A DNA stretch of 22,591 nucleotides from assembly GCA_050011895.1 (NCBI GenBank), contig JBEKIF010000101.1, positions 1 to 22,591 of the forward strand, read 5' to 3'. The notes under the pieces are model-generated. The model was not told the origin of the DNA and did not search any database. It saw only the letters and a list, made by a program, of their open reading frames with translations. This document shows positions 1-5,832 of the stretch, piece after piece (position 1 is the first letter of the stretch; the number at the start of each line of letters is the position of its first letter). The DNA is from DATBGO01 sp050011895 (lineage in GTDB: Bacteria; Actinomycetota; Actinomycetes; Streptosporangiales; Streptosporangiaceae). The position numbers were made by a program, and so were the translations under genes.

Positions 1-126
1 TACAGCCAGCCGGGCGTCTCGCGGGACCGGGACCCCTACAGCCAGCCGGGCGTCTCGCGGGACCGGGACCCCTACAGCCAGCCGGGCGTCTCGCGGGACC
101 GGGATCCCTACAGCCAGCCGGGCGTC
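1..126 (+). repeat. 36-bp in-frame tandem repeat (minisatellite) in the mltG tail
   Basis: Three full 36-bp units (1-36, 37-72, 73-108) and half a fourth (109-126) follow each other with no spacers; unit 3 differs from units 1 and 2 at one base. Each encodes YSQPGVSRDRDP in the mltG frame. The array may continue left of the window. Confidence 0.97.
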
Positions 127-1815
127 AGGGATCCTCACGGCCGGCCAGCCAGCGACTCCGCGCCTGGCGCCTGCGCCGCGCGGCCGTCACAGGCCACCCC
201 GGGCGGCTACCGCCCGCAGGAGGGTCCCGGCAGGCAGAGTGCCTACGGACCGCCCGAAGGTTACGGCCGGCCAGCGGGATATGGCCAGCAGAATGAATAT
301 GGCCAGCAGAATGAATATGGCCAGCGGGGCCAATATGGCCCTCCCGGCGGTTACGGTGATCCGCAACTGGGGCAGCGCGGGCCAGCTGGCCCATTCCGCT
401 GGCAGCCTTCGGCGGCGGCCGCCGGGCCGCAGGCAGCCGCGAGGGAGCCGCAGGCGGGAGCGACAGGGCCGCAGGCGGGAGCGACAGGGCCGCAGGCGGG
501 AGCGACAGAGCCGCAGCTGCCACCCGAGTCCGTCGGCTATGGCGCCGGACTGGGCCAGCCCGGTGCACCGCGTGGTGGCCGCGGCCCAGCCGATGACGTG
601 GGCAGGCGGCCCGGCTACGCGGGTGCCGACGGCGAAGCAGGTCGTCTTGCTGGCAGCGGCAGCGGTCGTCGCGACTGGACGGACCCGGGTGCCGAGGATC
701 AACAGGACGCCGCCGATGAAGGCGGCTTCATCCCTGGGTTCGACGACAGCCAGGGCGGTCGGCGCGACCGCAGCCGGAGGCCGAAGCGGCGGATAGGCCG
801 CCTGCTCGCGCCGGTGCTCGCCATCGCCTTGCTCTGCGTGGTCGGCGCGGGCGGCTACTACGCATGGCAAAAGTTGCGCTCGCCAGACTATAAGGGCTCC
901 GGTACGGGTGAGATCACTGTGCAGGTCGCGCTGGGCGACACGGCCATCTCACTGGCTCCGCGCTTGGTCCGGCTCGGCGTGGTCGCCAGCACCAACGCGT
1001 TCATCAGCGCGGCGAAGAAAAGCAGCGACCCGACGGGCCTTGAGCCAGGAACCTTCAGGCTGCGCAAGCACATGAGCGCGGCATCCGCCTACGCGCTGCT
1101 GCTGAACCCGAATGCAAGGATCCAGACCACGGCCACTATCCCTGATGGTCTTCGGCTGACGGAGATCCTGAGCAAGCTCGGTGCCACGACGCAATGGCCG
1201 GCCAGTGCGTATGCCCGTGCCATCAAGGACACCGCCGCGCTCGGCCTGCCCGCCTATGCTCACGGGAATCCGGAAGGGTATCTCTACCCGGCGACGTACA
1301 ATATCCAGCCCGGCACCAGTGCCGTCGGCGTGTTGCAGGCAATGGTCCAGCGGTTCAACCAGGAGGCGGCCAGCCTCAACCTTGCGGCCATGGCCGGACC
1401 GAAGCATCTCACCCCCGGCCAGGTCATCACGGTGGCAAGCCTGCTTGAAGCAGAGGGCGGAAGCACGGCCGACTACCCGAAGATCGCCCGCGTGATATAC
1501 AACCGGCTGAACCAGAAATGGACCCTGGGCCTGGACAGCACGGTGCTCTACGCCCTGCACAGGTCCGGCTATTTCCTCACCGAGACCCAGTTGCACGTGA
1601 ACTCGCCGTACAACACCTTTATCCACCAGGGCTTGCCGCCTGGGCCTATCGACAACCCTGGGCAGGCGGCGATCGAGGCCGCCCTGCATCCAGCCGCCGG
1701 AAACTGGATGTATTTCGTGACGGTGAATCCCAAGACCGGCCTGACGAAGTTCACCGACAGCAAGTCGCAGTTCGACCAGTATGTGAATGAATGCCGAGCC
1801 AACAAGGCATGCTGA
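1..1815 (+). CDS. mltG: Endolytic murein transglycosylase MltG (YceG-like), 5' end outside the window
   Basis: The frame is open from base 1 to the TGA at 1813-1815, so the start lies outside the window; a GTG at 598 is only an internal candidate. Family role: membrane-anchored lytic transglycosylase that cuts nascent glycan strands during peptidoglycan synthesis. Visible order: at least 267 residues of Gly/Gln/Pro/Arg-rich, repeat-filled cytoplasmic tail (1-801); a basic stop RRPKRRIGR; one membrane helix LLAPVLAIALLCVVGAGG (about 802-855); then the extracytoplasmic YceG domain. The segment VASLLEAEGG (about 1432-1461) matches the EKE region holding the catalytic Glu of E. coli MltG, followed by VIYNRL, LGLDSTVLYAL and the family's end motif GLPPGPIDNPG. 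The catalytic domain looks intact. aroE follows after 24 bp, probably co-transcribed; mltG-aroE adjacency is common in actinobacteria. The tail is unusually long and repetitive. Confidence 0.93.
   Translation, partial: YSQPGVSRDRDPYSQPGVSRDRDPYSQPGVSRDRDPYSQPGVRDPHGRPASDSAPGACAARPSQATPGGYRPQEGPGRQSAYGPPEGYGRPAGYGQQNEYGQQNEYGQRGQYGPPGGYGDPQLGQRGPAGPFRWQPSAAAAGPQAAAREPQAGATGPQAGATGPQAGATEPQLPPESVGYGAGLGQPGAPRGGRGPADDVGRRPGYAGADGEAGRLAGSGSGRRDWTDPGAEDQQDAADEGGFIPGFDDSQGGRRDRSRRPKRRIGRLLAPVLAIALLCVVGAGGYYAWQKLRSPDYKGSGTGEITVQVALGDTAISLAPRLVRLGVVASTNAFISAAKKSSDPTGLEPGTFRLRKHMSAASAYALLLNPNARIQTTATIPDGLRLTEILSKLGATTQWPASAYARAIKDTAALGLPAYAHGNPEGYLYPATYNIQPGTSAVGVLQAMVQRFNQEAASLNLAAMAGPKHLTPGQVITVASLLEAEGGSTADYPKIARVIYNRLNQKWTLGLDSTVLYALHRSGYFLTETQLHVNSPYNTFIHQGLPPGPIDNPGQAAIEAALHPAAGNWMYFVTVNPKTGLTKFTDSKSQFDQYVNECRANKAC
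280..333 (+). repeat. 18-bp in-frame tandem repeat in the mltG tail (YGQQNE units)
   Basis: Two identical 18-bp units (280-297 and 298-315) encode YGQQNE, and a diverged third (316-333) encodes YGQRGQ. Further Tyr-Gly spaced residues continue to about 360. Being A-rich (aatgaatat), the units stand out from the surrounding GC-rich DNA. Confidence 0.9.
448..510 (+). repeat. 21-bp in-frame tandem repeat in the mltG tail (PQAGATG units)
   Basis: Three 21-bp units (448-468, 469-489, 490-510) encode PQAGATG, PQAGATG and PQAGATE. This is a third, unrelated repeat family within the same disordered tail. Confidence 0.92.
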
Positions 1816-1839
1816 GCAGCAGAGCATGAGCCCGCCGGG

Positions 1840-2691
1840 ATGAAGGCCGCAGTGCTTGGCTCGCCGGTGAGTCATTCGCTGTCCCCGATCCTGCACGGCG
1901 CTGCGTACGCGGCGCTCGGCCTGACTGGCTGGACCTATGAGGCCATCGAGTGTGATGAGGCACGCCTGGCTGACCTGGTTCGCGGCTGCGGCCCCGACTG
2001 GGCCGGGCTGTCCCTCACCATGCCGCTGAAACAGGCTGTCTTGCCGCTGCTCGATTCCGCCGAACCGGTCGTCACGCAGGTCGCGGCGGCCAACACGGTC
2101 ATATTCGCCAATGGTTCCGCCTGCGGTTTCAACACCGACGTGGCCGGCATCATGACCGCGCTGACCGAGGCGGGGGCCGCGCCGACGGGACCTGCGGTCA
2201 TCCTCGGCGCTGGTGCGACCGCGCGTTCCGCCCTGGCCGCCTTGCACGCGCTCGGCTTGCGGGAGGCGACGGTGGCCGTCCGCGATCCCGACCGGACTGC
2301 CGGGTTGCGCGCCGCGGCGGACCGCCTGGGAATAGCGATAGCTCTCAGGCCGTTCAATGACCCCGTCGTTATCGGCGAGTATCTGCTGATATCTACCGTT
2401 CCCCGCGGAGCGGCAGATAGCTATGCCGAACGCCTGTCTGGCGCCGGGCCCGGCCCTGCGGCTGTTCTCGACGTGGTATATCACCCGTGGCCGACCCGGC
2501 TCGCTGTAGCGGCAAGGCAATCGGGTGCGATCGTGATCGGCGGTTTCGAGATGCTGCTGCACCAGGCAGCACGGCAGGTAGCGCTCATGACCGGCCGGCC
2601 AGCGCCGACTGAGGCGATGCGGGCCGCCGGTCTCGCTGAGCTCGAGCGCCGGGCCGCGGGCCCCGGTCGAGGTGTCGGCAGCCCTTCCTAG
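1840..2691 (+). CDS. aroE: Shikimate dehydrogenase
   Basis: 283 residues, ATG 1840 to TAG 2691, the usual family length. It reduces 3-dehydroshikimate to shikimate with NADPH (fourth step of chorismate synthesis, cytoplasm). Seen: shikimate-binding SPVSHSLSP (residues 8-16), SLTMPLK with the catalytic Lys64, AANTV (Asn85), FNTD with catalytic Asp100, the nucleotide-binding turn GAGATARS (123-130), and GGFEMLLHQAARQ near the C-terminus. SLTMPLK in place of the NVTxPxK of E. coli is the form I associate with actinobacterial AroE. There is no strong Shine-Dalgarno sequence before 1840, so translation may be coupled to mltG 24 bp upstream; the nearby ATG at 1826 is in another frame. The last ten or so residues are Gly-rich and coincide with an imperfect 32-bp repeat across the stop codon. 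Confidence 0.95.
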   Translation: MKAAVLGSPVSHSLSPILHGAAYAALGLTGWTYEAIECDEARLADLVRGCGPDWAGLSLTMPLKQAVLPLLDSAEPVVTQVAAANTVIFANGSACGFNTDVAGIMTALTEAGAAPTGPAVILGAGATARSALAALHALGLREATVAVRDPDRTAGLRAAADRLGIAIALRPFNDPVVIGEYLLISTVPRGAADSYAERLSGAGPGPAAVLDVVYHPWPTRLAVAARQSGAIVIGGFEMLLHQAARQVALMTGRPAPTEAMRAAGLAELERRAAGPGRGVGSPS

Positions 2692-2740
2692 AGGCCGGCC
2701 GCGGTGTTGGCGGCCCTGGCTGGAGGCTGGCCGCTGCGGG
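2671..2740 (+). repeat. Imperfect 32-bp tandem repeat across the aroE stop codon
   Basis: Bases 2671-2695 and 2703-2727 match at 20 of 25 positions with a 32-bp period, and a partial further unit follows from about 2723. The TAG stop of aroE lies in the first copy at a place where the second copy has TGG. Confidence 0.5.
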
Positions 2741-2871
2741 CGGAATACCACTCGTGGTCAGAATGCGTTAGTCTTGCGGGACGACAAGTCCGGCGCGTAC
2801 CGGACGTGCAAGCGGAGGACCACCGCGGCCACCTCCCACCTTGCCGGCTAAGCTGCTGGCGGGTATGAGCC

Positions 2872-2892
2872 GGTCGGCCCGAAAGGCCGACC
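2872..2892 (+). other. Perfect 8-bp stem-loop in the infC leader
   Basis: GGTCGGCC (2872-2879) pairs fully with GGCCGACC (2885-2892) around the loop CGAAA. No U-tract follows, so it is not a terminator by itself. It may be part of a leader fold that competes with the hairpin at 3003-3029; that role is inference. Confidence 0.5.
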
Positions 2893-3002
2893 TGCCAGGC
2901 CGGACGCAGGCTAGCCAGACGCTGCGGGCGCAGGCTGGTCGGCGTGGTGTGGCGCATCCAGCCGGATGCAGGATTCCGGCTGCGTGTGGTCGCGCCCATG
3001 GT

Positions 3003-3039
3003 GGCCCCGTATGCACGCCGTGCGGGGCCTTTCGCTTTT
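3003..3039 (+). terminator. Intrinsic-terminator-like attenuator hairpin in the infC leader
   Basis: Arms 3003-3013 and 3019-3029 give 11 continuous pairs (seven GC-rich Watson-Crick pairs at the base, two G-U pairs nearer the loop) with loop CACGC. TTTCGCTTTT (3030-3039) follows directly. Such a tail is rare in this GC-rich DNA. It lies about 65 nt before the infC start and after any leader promoter, which fits conditional termination. In Bacillus the infC leader is also controlled by premature termination (through L20). Confidence 0.6.
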
Positions 3040-3094
3040 GCGTCGGGCAGTATCCGGTCGCGGGAAAGTCTCGCGGTCGGATTTAAGGTGGCAC

Positions 3095-3108
3095 AAGGAG
3101 GTCACATC
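3095..3108 (+). promoter_or_regulatory. Perfect Shine-Dalgarno and AUC start codon of infC
   Basis: AAGGAGGT (3095-3102) is a full match to the anti-Shine-Dalgarno of 16S rRNA. Three bases later ATC (3106-3108) opens SerThrGluProArgIleAsn, exactly where actinobacterial IF3 proteins begin. The only nearby in-frame standard start is GTG 3088, which has no ribosome site and would place the Shine-Dalgarno inside the coding region. A rare AUU/AUC-type start is the classic device by which IF3 represses its own translation. Confidence 0.75.
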
Positions 3109-3819
3109 AGCACCGAACCCCGTATTAACGAGCGAATCCGTGTTCCTGAGGTCCGACTCGTGGGGCCAGCTGGCGAGCAGGTTGGGATTGTCTCGATCAA
3201 TGACGCGCTCCGGCTAGCTCAGGAATCCGATCTCGACCTGGTCGAAGTCGCTCCGACCGCGCGGCCGCCGGTCTGCAAGCTGATGGACTACGGAAAGTTC
3301 AAGTACGAATCAGCGCTCAAGGCCAGGGAGTCACGCAAGAACCAGGCTCAGACGGTCATCAAAGAGATCAAGCTCCGGCCGAAGATCGACCCGCATGACT
3401 ACGGCACGAAGAAGGGCCATGTCGAGCGGTTCCTCCGGCAGGGAGACAAGGTAAAGGTGACCATCATGTTCAGGGGCCGCGAGCAGTCCCGTCCGGAACT
3501 CGGCTACCGGCTGCTGCAGCAGCTGGCCGGTGACGTCGAGGAGCTCGGGTTTGTCGAGGCGCAGCCCAAGCAGGACGGACGGAACATGATCATGGTGATC
3601 GGGCCGCACCGGAGGAAGACCGAGTCGCGGGCAGAACGCGTCGCGACCCGGACGGCCGCGGCACGCGGGCCTGCACCGGCCGCCCAGCCGGTGCCGCCAC
3701 CGCGCGCTGCCGGGCCAAGGCCGACGGCGCCAGCCCGGGCAAGTGGCCAGGCAGCGGCAGCCGGGGAGGCTGGCGCGCCAGCCGACCAAGGCGCGGCTGA
3801 CGCCGACGCCGGGAGCTGA
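3106..3819 (+). CDS. infC: Translation initiation factor IF-3
   Basis: 237 residues from the proposed AUC start (read as Met) to TGA 3819. IF3 binds the 30S subunit, prevents premature 50S joining and proofreads start codon and initiator tRNA. N-domain 1-75 (EPRINERIRVPEVRLVG; ARPPVCKLMDYGKFKYE), lysine/arginine-rich linker, C-domain about 82-170 (IKLRPKIDPHDYGTKKGH, FRGREQSRPELG, KQDGRNMIMV). After residue 170 comes an Ala/Pro/Gly-rich tail of about 65 residues absent from E. coli IF3; such tails occur in actinobacteria. First gene of infC-rpmI-rplT. Longer frames starting at 2944 or 3088 are open but would add non-conserved residues encoded by the leader hairpin. Regulation probably combines leader attenuation and AUC-based autocontrol (inference). 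Confidence 0.96.
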   Translation: MSTEPRINERIRVPEVRLVGPAGEQVGIVSINDALRLAQESDLDLVEVAPTARPPVCKLMDYGKFKYESALKARESRKNQAQTVIKEIKLRPKIDPHDYGTKKGHVERFLRQGDKVKVTIMFRGREQSRPELGYRLLQQLAGDVEELGFVEAQPKQDGRNMIMVIGPHRRKTESRAERVATRTAAARGPAPAAQPVPPPRAAGPRPTAPARASGQAAAAGEAGAPADQGAADADAGS

Positions 3820-4094
3820 TCTGGAACCTGAGTTAGCTAGTTCCGGCTGACCGATGCCACCCGGCCGCGCCCGGGCCGGCCGGTCCGGCCGGCCGACCCG
3901 GCCCGAAGGTGGCCGGAGAGGCCCAGCGCCACCGCGGCGGGATGCGCACGCTGACCGCCGCGCCCAGCGCTGCTGGCGGCGGCAGGGCCGGCGCGCAGGT
4001 CAGCGGTCTTGACGACCGCAACGGAACGTCGTGCCGCAGGCACGCAGAGGAAGGTCGTGCCGCAGGCACGTCACGGAACGGAGACGACGGCGAC
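3820..4094 (+). other. infC-rpmI spacer with inverted and direct repeats
   Basis: 275 bp without a supported gene. It contains a GGCCGGCC inverted repeat (arms 3874-3881 and 3887-3894, loop GGTCC) and, near rpmI, two identical hairpins (4028-4070). A frame reading into rpmI is open from 3909, but the L35 sequence clearly starts at 4095. No U-tract follows the GGCCGGCC hairpin, so read-through from infC is likely. Confidence 0.55.
4021..4080 (+). repeat. Twin identical hairpins flanked by direct repeats, just before rpmI
   Basis: The 17-mer GTCGTGCCGCAGGCACG occurs at 4028-4044 and again at 4054-4070. Each copy folds as CGTGCC-GCA-GGCACG (stems 4030-4035/4039-4044 and 4056-4061/4065-4070). 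The pair is framed by ACGGAACG at 4021-4028 and 4073-4080. The second copy ends 24 nt before the rpmI ATG. This may be a binding site for a ribosomal protein (L20 represses rpmI-rplT in other bacteria) or a processing site; neither is shown. Confidence 0.7.
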
Positions 4095-4289
4095 ATGCCA
4101 AAGATGAAGACGCACAGCGGTGCCAGCAAGCGGTTCAGGGTGACCGGCACCGGCAAGATCATGCGCCGCCGCGCCAACCGGCAGCACTATTTCGAGCACA
4201 AGCCGACCACGCGAACGCGCCGGCTTGACAACGAGGTGACGCTCGCGCCCGCGGACGTCAAGAAGATGAAGAGACTGCTGGGGCGCTGA
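4095..4289 (+). CDS. rpmI: 50S ribosomal protein L35
   Basis: 64 residues, ATG 4095 to TGA 4289, the normal bL35 length. Hallmarks: MPKMKTHSGASKRFRVTGTG at the N-terminus, the basic stretch KIMRRRANRQHYFEHK, and the family end KKMKRLLGR. It is a small basic protein of the large subunit. GGAG (4080-4083) lies 11 nt before the ATG, a little far, directly after the twin hairpins. rplT begins 28 bp downstream, the standard rpmI-rplT arrangement. Upstream in-frame starts would add residues unlike L35. Confidence 0.97.
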   Translation: MPKMKTHSGASKRFRVTGTGKIMRRRANRQHYFEHKPTTRTRRLDNEVTLAPADVKKMKRLLGR

Positions 4290-4317
4290 CCCGGCCCGCC
4301 GCAAGGGAGTCGAAGCA

Positions 4318-4716
4318 ATGGCACGTGTGAAGCGGGCGGTGAACGCTCATAAGAAGCGCCGGGTCGTCCTTGAGCGGGCGAGCGGCTACCGAGGCCAGCG
4401 GTCCCGGCTGTACCGCAAGGCCAAGGAGCAGGCGCTCCACTCAATGACCTACGCCTACCGGGATCGCAAGGATCGCAAGGGAGCGTTCCGGCGGCTGTGG
4501 ATCCAGCGCATCAATGCGGCGGCCCGGGCCGACGGCATGACCTACAACAGGTTCATCCAGGGTCTGAAGCTCGCTGGCGTGGACGTTGACCGGCGGATGC
4601 TCGCTGAGCTTGCGGTCGCCGACCCGAAGGCGTTCTCCGCTTTGGTCGAGGTGGCCAAGAAAGCGCTGCCCGCCGGTCTAGGCGCCGAGCCAGCGGCAGG
4701 CTCGGCTGCGGCCTGA
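4318..4716 (+). CDS. rplT: 50S ribosomal protein L20
   Basis: 132 residues, ATG 4318 to TGA 4716, with AAGGGAG (4303-4309) eight bases before the start. bL20 binds 23S rRNA early in large-subunit assembly and in several bacteria is the translational or transcriptional repressor of its own operon. Seen: MARVKRAVNAHKKRRVVLE, GYRGQRSRLYRKAKEQ, the conserved YRDRKDRKGAFRRLWIQRINAA, MTYNRFIQGLKLAGVDVDRRMLAELA, and an Ala/Gly-rich tail slightly longer than in E. coli (118 residues). The residue after MARVKR is Ala where Gly is common. The methylase frame follows within about 25 bp, consistent with one operon. Confidence 0.97.
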   Translation: MARVKRAVNAHKKRRVVLERASGYRGQRSRLYRKAKEQALHSMTYAYRDRKDRKGAFRRLWIQRINAAARADGMTYNRFIQGLKLAGVDVDRRMLAELAVADPKAFSALVEVAKKALPAGLGAEPAAGSAAA

Positions 4717-4741
4717 CGCCGCAGGTCCCGGGAGCGCTGAG

Positions 4742-5557
4742 GTCACCGACAGCCGCTCACCGCGGGTCCGGTCAGCTCGGCAGCTGGCCAAGCGGACATT
4801 CAGGCAGCGGGGCAGGCTGTTTCTCGCCGAGGGCCCGCAGGCCGTCACGGAGGCATTGGGCTGCGCAGGGGTGGTCACCGAATTGCTTGGCACCGCCCCC
4901 TGCCTGGCGCGGTTCGGTGAGCTGGCCGAGCAGGCAGCAGCGCAGGGCGCGGTGGTACGCGCCGTCAGCGGGGAAGTGATGGCCGACCTCGCCCAGACGG
5001 TCACCCCGCAGGGCCTGCTTGCCGTGTGCCGGTTCGTGGACGTGCCGCTCGGCCGGCTGATAGCGGCGGCGCCGCGGCTCGTGGTGCTGCTGGCAGGCGT
5101 CAGGGACCCGGGCAACGCAGGAACCGTGCTGCGTACCGCGGACGCGGCGGGAGCAGGCGGCGTCATCTTCACCGACGCGTCCGTCGACCCATACAACGGC
5201 AAGTGTGTTCGCGCGTCGGCCGGCAGCCTTTTTCACCTGCCCGTCGTGATCGGCGTCGCGCTTGGCGCGGCGATCGCGGAACTACGCGGCGCCGGGCTCC
5301 AGGTCCTGGCGGCTGATGGGCGCTCGCCGCTGAGGCTCGATGACATTGAGTCAGCCGGCCGCCTCGGGCAGCCCACCGCGTGGCTGTTCGGCAACGAGGC
5401 CTGGGGGCTGCCCGCCGGGGCTCTGGCGCTGGCCGACGAGGCCGTCGCCGTGCCCATTTACGGCCGGGCGGAAAGCCTCAATCTGGCGGCCGCCGCCGCG
5501 GTGTGCCTGTACGCATCCGCCCGGGCAGGCCGGGAATCATCGCTGCCTGGCTCCTGA
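4742..5557 (+). CDS. TrmH/SpoU-family RNA 2'-O-ribose methyltransferase
   Basis: Family role: SAM-dependent 2'-O-methylation of rRNA or tRNA via a trefoil-knot SPOUT fold. Seen: N-terminal substrate-binding part SPRVRSARQLAKR...LFLAEGPQAV; motif 1 NAGTVLRTADAAGAGGV (Asn125); motif 2 WLFGNEAWGLP; motif 3 VPIYGRAESLNLAAAAAV (Asn247). Stop TGA 5557. The start is a problem: conserved sequence begins at about 4745, but between the in-frame stop TAG 4679 and TTG 4856 there is no ATG, GTG or TTG. Best candidate is GTC 4742, seven bases after GGGAG (4730-4734), where relatives often start with GTG-ACC; CTG 4706 is possible but lacks a site. TTG 4856 would delete the conserved N-terminus. The linkage to rplT is typical of actinobacteria; the exact RNA target is unknown. 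Confidence 0.9.
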   Translation, partial: VTDSRSPRVRSARQLAKRTFRQRGRLFLAEGPQAVTEALGCAGVVTELLGTAPCLARFGELAEQAAAQGAVVRAVSGEVMADLAQTVTPQGLLAVCRFVDVPLGRLIAAAPRLVVLLAGVRDPGNAGTVLRTADAAGAGGVIFTDASVDPYNGKCVRASAGSLFHLPVVIGVALGAAIAELRGAGLQVLAADGRSPLRLDDIESAGRLGQPTAWLFGNEAWGLPAGALALADEAVAVPIYGRAESLNLAAAAAVCLYASARAGRESSLPGS

Positions 5558-5832
5558 GCCGCTCGTTAAACTTGTGTTACGCCGGGGCGCTTCTTGGCTG
5601 ATGGGACTGGTTGGCCGGAGTTGTCCTACGCTGCTCGGCGAATCTGGGGGTGCCGCGTAGTATTCCCGACGCGCTAGAGTCTGATCACGTTGCGTCATTG
5701 GAACCCGGCCGGGTGTACTGACCGGGGAAGCCGCTTGGCGCGGCACGGCCAGCCCGCGGGATACCCCCGGACCCACGGGCAGGCGGGACGCGCCAGCCCC
5801 GGGGGCCCCTGCCAGGTGGAGGCGGCGCGCGA
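5558..5832 (+). other. Spacer between methylase and histidine kinase
   Basis: 275 bp without a gene. Two -10-like hexamers, TAGTAT (5658-5663) and TAGAGT (5675-5680), are present, but neither has a good -35 at 16-18 bp, so a promoter for the kinase here is only possible. AGGTGGAGG (5814-5822) is a reasonable ribosome site for GTG 5833. Confidence 0.4.

Larger units (their letters stand above)
2692..3105 (+). other. aroE-infC intergenic region / infC leader
   Basis: 414 bp with no convincing gene. The infC frame stays open upstream to 2944, but the translation resembles no IF3 N-terminus and I treat it as non-coding. The region holds a weak -10-like TAGTCT (2769-2774) with only a poor -35, a perfect 8-bp hairpin (2872-2892), an intrinsic-terminator-like hairpin with a U-rich tail (3003-3039), and a perfect Shine-Dalgarno AAGGAGGT (3095-3102). 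Its length and hairpins suggest a regulatory 5' leader of the IF3-L35-L20 operon, as known in other bacteria. Confidence 0.6.

Noticed and set aside
1..126. 36-bp repeats at the left edge as a CRISPR array
   Set aside because: Units are contiguous with no spacers and stay in the mltG reading frame; they are coding minisatellites.
949..2751. 600-codon open frame on the minus strand opposite mltG and aroE
   Set aside because: It mirrors two well-supported + strand genes in GC-rich DNA and shows no domain motifs; its length is a codon-bias artefact.
3088..3105. GTG 3088 as infC start
   Set aside because: It has no ribosome site and would place the perfect Shine-Dalgarno inside the gene; family N-termini begin at the ATC.
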